Source of the DNA: Scytalidium lignicola
Lineage: Eukaryota > Ascomycota > Leotiomycetes
Length of the DNA: 38,418 nucleotides
Reading direction: 5' to 3'
Assembly: GCA_002812745.2 (NCBI GenBank)
Contig: NCSJ02000385.1
Span: 1 to 38,418 of the forward strand
The position numbers and the translations under genes are program-made. The notes under the pieces are model-generated. The model searched no databases. It was given only the letters and a program-made list of their open reading frames with translations, and was not told the origin of the DNA. Position 1 is the stretch's first letter. Every line of letters starts with the position of its first letter. Positions 31,449 to 38,418 of the stretch are shown here, in pieces.

Positions 31449-32878
31449 GTTGATAATCGACTCGTGTTCTTGCTCGCAGACGGTGCTTTATGACTGAGGG
31501 GATTTCAATGTCGGGGTTACAGGTGTATCCGTTTATTTAAGTATCATTTTCAAAAGGCCGGCGTGAGAGTCCACATGGTACTCAAACCGCAGTCTGCAAG
31601 AAAGCGGTAGGCATGATAACTACTGTATTCTGATGTCAGAACAATGGTGGTTACACAACAGACATAAAATTATTATAACCTTGATAAGCATAGTCATAGT
31701 CATGAACTCTACTATGCTTGGCTATTTAATTTGTTGCCCTTTAATGTAATCCTCATTATAAATTATAGGGTAGTTGTACTGTAAGATATTTAATTTAAAT
31801 AATTCTTTTAGTATTGGACCGAAAGATCTAGACGACAAGCCCTCAGAGGCTGTAAGCTAACCATTCACACGATTAAGCTAGAAGTTCATGCTACTTTAAA
31901 ACATCAAAGCAATCACAACTGCATTTAAATTCTTGTCTTATGCAATATCAAACTATCAAGAGAAAATCTCTTGGTTTGGCCAAAGTACTCTCTAACGACA
32001 GTAAACTATCTTCCATACGTACCTGATTCTTTACGTAGATAATATATTATACTATGCTCACAAGCTTTGCATACTTTGTAAGTCAGGTGCCTGATTGCCA
32101 TTTTGAAGCTGTCAGATGTTGAGGTAAAGGCCTGATTAGAAGACACGGAATCCGTCACTGTCTTACTAGTTTTAAGCCTCAGCTAAATCCACTTAAAATT
32201 TACTACTACGGAGGTGCCGGGTAAGTTGTGTTACACCGCCTTCTGGCAGAATCTCATTTACCACCAACGCACAAGTGGGAGAATGAGTTCTGCCAGAAGG
32301 CGGTGTAAGCGCATTTAATTCAAGTACCTGCTTGTACCTTCCGCATTAAAGCCTAATAAATATTTGCAGCACGGATTATAATAAATCTATATTGCATTTC
32401 TTAGATATTTAAAAGCTAGCTGATTATGACAATCAATTAAAATCGTTTGAAGTTTAAATAAGGTCTGTAGCGTGCTGTTTAACGAAACTGGCAGGACGAT
32501 CGAACGATCGGAAAAGAAAGTTGCCTGATATTTGAGGTTTAGACTTAAAGGCAGAAAATCCACGGATCACTTACGGCCTTTGAAAAACTTCTGCTCCATT
32601 TTTCAGTCTATCTCTTGTCTGATTTGCTTTTGATTAGAAGTAAAGAAAGAGCGTATTCGAGGAAGGACCCGTCGCTCGCCTTCAGCTCGAGATCTCCCGT
32701 GGTGGTGGGATTATGGAGAAGTTTTGGTTGTGGCTCAGAGACTTGGCGTCACGTGAAGAATTTGTTGGACCCCGCCCCCGCCCTAAAGTAGCGAGCTACA
32801 TTTCTTTCCCATTATTTACAGCTCTCGTCATCCAACAATCTTCCTGCTCGAGCAAAGTCACCGCAACTCGCCAACAAG
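31449..32878. other. no gene; contains a near-perfect hairpin and a CGATCG pair
   Basis: AT-rich, short frames only. It holds the 78-bp foldback at 32231-32308 and, 370 bp before the synthetase start codon, two CGATCG palindromes separated by AA (32497-32510). The ATG at 32713 opens a 78-codon frame without family features and overlaps the synthetase start in another frame. Confidence 0.5.
32231..32308. repeat. 78-bp foldback with 21-bp perfect arms (MITE-like)
   Basis: Arms 32231-32251 and 32288-32308 are exact reverse complements (TTACACCGCC...GGCGGTGTAA outer ends). After a single unpaired T the stem continues for six more bases (CTCATT/AATGAG). The loop is about 23 nt. No target duplication is evident. 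It could be a tiny MITE, a footprint of a foldback element, or a structured RNA. Confidence 0.85.
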
Positions 32879-34809
<1,931 letters not shown>

Positions 34810-37048
34810 AAATAGTGTTTAAACATAAATACAGCATTTCGGTACTAGCCAATAACTCAAACCGGTTCTAATACTTAACATCTCAAGTTGATAAGGCATC
34901 TATTATTGTCTCCACTGATATACGTAAGCCTTCTCTGTACTGAAGCGTTCCTGCCACTTTGCATGAACAGGATCTCGTAATCATTCAGGGAGAAATCCAG
35001 ATACTTGGCCAGGTCGGCTTTTGTAGTGTTCATGATGTCTAAAGCATATTTCAAACAATAAGAATGCTTAGCAATTCCCAGCCTGGTATTCTAATAGTTT
35101 AGAAGTTCCCCAGCTGCTGTTTGGGGAATATCAGTTGAGACTAGCATAATTGTTAACAGTATGAGATATAAAGGAAGAGGAGAGAATGCCCACGCAATGC
35201 AGGGTCAGCCCCGAAGTAAGTGACTTCATCATGACTTAGCATACTGTCTATTTTCCTTGCAGGTAATGAGATGTACTAATTTATGAAGAGCACTGGTACT
35301 CGTAAGAGATGTAACCATCCAAGAGCCAATTGNAAAAAAAAATAATGAGTGGGTAATTTGGAGATACTCTTCATCGTGGGAGACTAAATGTATAAAAATT
35401 CGTCTCCTTGCTACTACAACTTTTATAGCCGACTGTGAAGACTAACAACAAACAGCCAATTGAGAATTAAAAAAAAAAAACCACCTACACAAAAAGTCTA
35501 TCAAGGCCCTTTTGAAGTGGAAATAATTACGATTGAATCAAGAGAAAATTTAAGCATTTGAGAAGGAGAGAACAAATAAAAATAATGCCCGAGTTCGTCG
35601 ATTGACTCGATCCTAAGNAAAAAAGCTCTCAGGAATTAATTACCTCCGTACCCCGGATTTTCGGTGCTCATCGTGGGCTGTTTGGCGCCTGGGTTTGGCT
35701 CTGGCAGCCTTACTGATCAGGCCAAAATAGATGAGGATAATTGCCTGGTACCGACTCTCTGGAACCTTGGATATATCAGATGAGAGCGCTGAGAGAAAGA
35801 GGGAGAGAAAATATCTAGTGAATCCATGTACTGCACACGTGTAGGCATGAAATAATCAGTTTAAGCAGTTAATTTGAATTTTGGTTCCAAACAGTATGTA
35901 ATCATTCTGAAGCTGAAGCTGAAACCGTAAACTAGGTTCAGATAAACAAGGGAATAGATAGGGGGGGTGCTCGCTGCTCGGTTACACGTACAGGTGAAAA
36001 GTATACATTCCACTCATACGAAATCAAACAGCTAGCAAGAGTGGTGGTTTACAGGTTCTATCTAAAGACGTACCGTAGTCCGGTGATGAGCTGATTAAGC
36101 ATACTTTTTTTTAAGGTTAACTTGGCATCCGAAGAAGAAGAGAGCAGCACGTCCCGAACCGATCTACGGCAGCCCACCGCGCTATTTCCCCTGCATCTCA
36201 GTGCTGACGATAAAGTTGAAGGGGAGCATGAAAAGGCAATTTCATCGCAGTAATCGCAGTGAGATTTCAACGCACGGCAACTATCACCGGTATATGGAGT
36301 GCTTCTGTACAGTACACGTATTCTGCTACAAATATTCAGTGCTGTACAGTAATTAGCTGAGTAGCAATGGCACTGCAAGGCATCAAGGCATCGAGGCAGA
36401 AATATCGAGTAATCAAAAAAAGGTTTGTCACGCGCTAATGGCTGAGTAATCCCGCACGTGCAAGGGTCCTCCTTCCTGATGCGGCATAGGGCTGCAGAGG
36501 TCGCTCAGGAACGCGCACCAGATCCCCTTGCCCTGATTGGTACTTGCATATTGTATTGGGTTTCCGTACAGCACCGAGGTACCCGGGGGGCAAAACTTTC
36601 ATTGTTGGTCTCTCGATGAATTTCTACCTGACTGCGCAGTTCTCTGTACAAAGAATGACAGACAAAGTATGAATCCCCAATAGCAGACTGCAGATGATGT
36701 ATATCCTCTTTTCCTGTCGAGTTGTTTGACTCAGGACAAAGGTGCTTCACCGTGGCTCTAGGCGCGACGATGTTGCACGGTAGCGTCAGCACTGCAGACA
36801 GCCGTAAGCAGTAAGCAATATCGAACTTAGTTCGAAGGTGGCCGATACAACCTCGAGACCGAGCTTAACGTTAAATTAATATTCAAGAATAATCAAGCTG
36901 ACAGGGGTAAGTGAGCTTAGGTCGTAGGTCTCTTCTTTTCCTCTTTCTGTTTCTGTGTCTGTTTCTGTTTCTGTTTCTCTCTCTTTCTTATTAACCCTGT
37001 GGCCGGTCGTGTCTCCTTCTCTTCGCCGTTGGCAACTCTGTTTTTGAA
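34810..37048. other. no recognisable gene
   Basis: AT-rich with poly-A runs and N characters (35333, 35619) to about 35650, then mixed. Minus ORFs 36058-36378 and 36505-36792 are open but without motifs. Immediately before the GACAAC array lies a pyrimidine-rich TCTGTT/TCTTTC tract (about 36930-36990), which may be promoter sequence of the secreted-protein gene. Confidence 0.4.

Positions 37049-37126
<78 letters not shown>
37049..37126 (+). repeat. (GACAAC)13 microsatellite
   Basis: Thirteen perfect 6-bp units, ending 47 bp before the start codon of the secreted-protein gene, so probably in its leader. In one plus frame it would read as poly-Thr and in a minus frame as alternating Arg-Cys; neither belongs to a gene I can support. 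Perfect units predict length variation between strains. Confidence 0.95.
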
Positions 37127-37173
37127 CCATCATCTTCACTCGTCCTCGACCATATTGGTTCGAGTTGGAAGAT

Positions 37174-38418
37174 ATGTGGTCTGCAACCTCTCTGTTCGTC
37201 GCGGCAGCCCTGTTCGCACTCCCTGTCGCGAATGCCCAGTCATCAGGTATGTCTTCCGAGAACAATATTGCCGCATGGACATGTATATATATATATATAT
37301 ATACACAGTATTTATACATATCTGTTCAACAACTTCCCACAATCCAAACCTTAGGCAGTTGTAGCTAACTACATCACCTCAGTCCGCAACTCGACAATCC
37401 CAGCGTCCATCACACCAGCTCCTACCGCCACTCCGTCCTTCTCACCCGCGGGCCCCTTTCCAACCGACCCTTCCCTCGATGATGGCAATCTTGGCATTCT
37501 AGAGGCCATGTTAACGGGCTTCAGCACCGATCCCCTCCTATCGGCGTACTGTCTCTCGTCCGCCTGGGCCAACTTCACCGAAGAAAGTGCCACCGCGGTA
37601 ACCACTTTCGAGCTCTCGAGCGGTGTCTCCTCCGGCATTCCCTTTACTACAGCTGTCCCCACCACTGAGTTCTTGCTCCCGAATTTCGCATTTGCACCAC
37701 CATGTTGCAGCGCCTGTTCATTAGATGCCTCCCATGTTCAGTTGATTTACTGGCCTACACCTGCGCCGTCGGACTTCACGGGGTCAACAGTAGTCAATGA
37801 GGCGGGTTTCACCTTGTGAGTAGAGGCAATTCCCAATCCTTACCCATGAGAGGTGGGATTTTTGGCTGGTTTCCCACTGATTTGAACTCGTAGCACCTCC
37901 CCATCCATCTACCTCGCTTTCGTCGACCTCACGGCCTTCGATCTGTGTGGCACTATTGCCACGATCACAAGACCTGTTACCATTTCGGTGCCCGCTGGAG
38001 GGCTTACATCGTTTATAGGCGGCGCGATGAGCACTGCTTCAACCAGGGTCGTCAACTTTGAGGATTTCAATAACTGCCCTTCAACCTTCCCTGCCTCATT
38101 CTTCACCAGCTCGGCCCAGATCTCCGAACAGGTACGGTGTAGCCCTTTGCTGTTAATACCAACAGAAGTAAGAACGGCAGATCCGCGGTTTGCTTCTTGC
38201 GACCCGGTGCCTCATCCACTGCTTGATCCTCCGTCGGCACTGACATCAGTGACTGCGTTGGTTCCAAGTTCCACACCTGCGCTGCCTGTTTCTACTATTA
38301 CACCTGTAGTACCGACAACGACGCCTTCCGCGCTGCCGGAGTCCTCTCCACCAGCGTCTACTGCTGCAGCGACTAGCGCTCCACCACCACCTCCTCCACC
38401 TTCACCTCCTCCATCTCC
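37174..38418 (+). CDS. secreted Ser/Thr/Pro-rich fungal protein, 3' end outside the window
   Basis: Starts with a signal peptide (MWSATSLFVAAALFALPVA, cleavage likely after ANA near residue 21). Exons 37174-37246, 37359-37815 and 37894 onward. Introns are 112 nt (GTATGT...GGCAG, holding an AT dinucleotide run near 37284-37303) and 78 nt (GTGAGT...GTAG). Splicing gives SSVVANYITSV and AGFTFTSPSIYLAF. The body has CCSACSL, a WPTPAP stretch, YLAFVDLTAFDLCG, and CDPVPHPLLDPPSAL. This is the pattern of a fungal extracellular family in which a Cys-containing domain ending in a DPP.AL motif precedes a Thr/Ser/Pro tail. The tail (TSAPPPPPPPSPPPS) runs to the window edge without a stop; a GPI signal or further domains may follow. 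Function unknown; probably cell wall or extracellular. Confidence 0.82.

Noticed and set aside
36058..36792. Two minus ORFs before the secreted-protein gene
   Set aside because: Cys/Ser-rich by chance composition; no signal peptide, domain or splice logic.
37049..37126. Tandem array as a CRISPR or a poly-Thr/Arg-Cys coding repeat
   Set aside because: Six-bp perfect units without spacers are a microsatellite; the overlapping ORFs on both strands exist only because the array has no stops.

Overview
This window is nuclear DNA of a filamentous ascomycete (Pezizomycotina). Predicted introns are 45-112 nt with GTAAGT/GTATGT-like donors, CTAAC/CTAAT-like branch sites and YAG or AAG acceptors. The gene families are fungal: a HET-domain remnant, a fungal-type protein kinase, a CorA-like membrane protein, a salicylate-hydroxylase-like monooxygenase and a secreted Pro/Thr/Ser-rich protein. 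Gene islands alternate with AT-rich, stop-riddled DNA. Many premature stops and lost catalytic residues fit C-to-T changes in CpA (or G-to-A in TpG), which points to repeat-induced point mutation (RIP) or a similar process. It reads as a transposon-rich accessory or fast-evolving compartment.

Layout. 1-3.6 kb: AT-rich decayed DNA without a recognisable gene. 4.0-4.2 kb: an intact, intronless, bacterial-type cold-shock protein. 5.7-7.2 kb: a tyrosine/serine phosphatase pseudogene and the C-terminal stub of a HET-domain protein. 9.1-10.6 kb: an intact three-exon FAD monooxygenase. 12.4-15.0 kb: a MULE DNA transposon with perfect 48-bp terminal inverted repeats and a transposase whose reading frame is restored by a 46-nt intron. 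It ends 69 bp before the start codon of a broken fungal protein kinase gene (15.1-17.0 kb). 18.6-20.0 kb: a four-exon CorA-like membrane protein. 20.8-26.0 kb: a complete but dead Ty1/copia retrotransposon on the minus strand, with 191-bp LTRs, a 5-bp target duplication and a primer site matching the anticodon arm of initiator tRNA-Met. 26.4-27.5 kb: an intact three-exon 2-oxoglutarate/Fe(II) dioxygenase. 28.0-29.3 kb: an unrecognised decaying gene. 30.1-31.4 kb: a protein with six Myb/SANT-like repeats, broken by two frameshifts. 32.9-34.8 kb: an eight-exon eukaryotic/archaeal-type prolyl-tRNA synthetase without an N-terminal appendage. 37.2 kb to the end: a secreted Pro/Ser/Thr-rich protein that runs off the window.

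No operon-like pathway is evident. The two oxygenases, the extra tRNA synthetase and the cold-shock protein look like dispersed accessory functions between transposons. Single N characters next to homopolymers, and a cluster of them in the MULE, mark places where the assembly itself is uncertain, so some frame breaks may be artefacts. All exon-intron models were derived by hand from frame continuity, splice motifs and remembered family motifs; no database search was possible.
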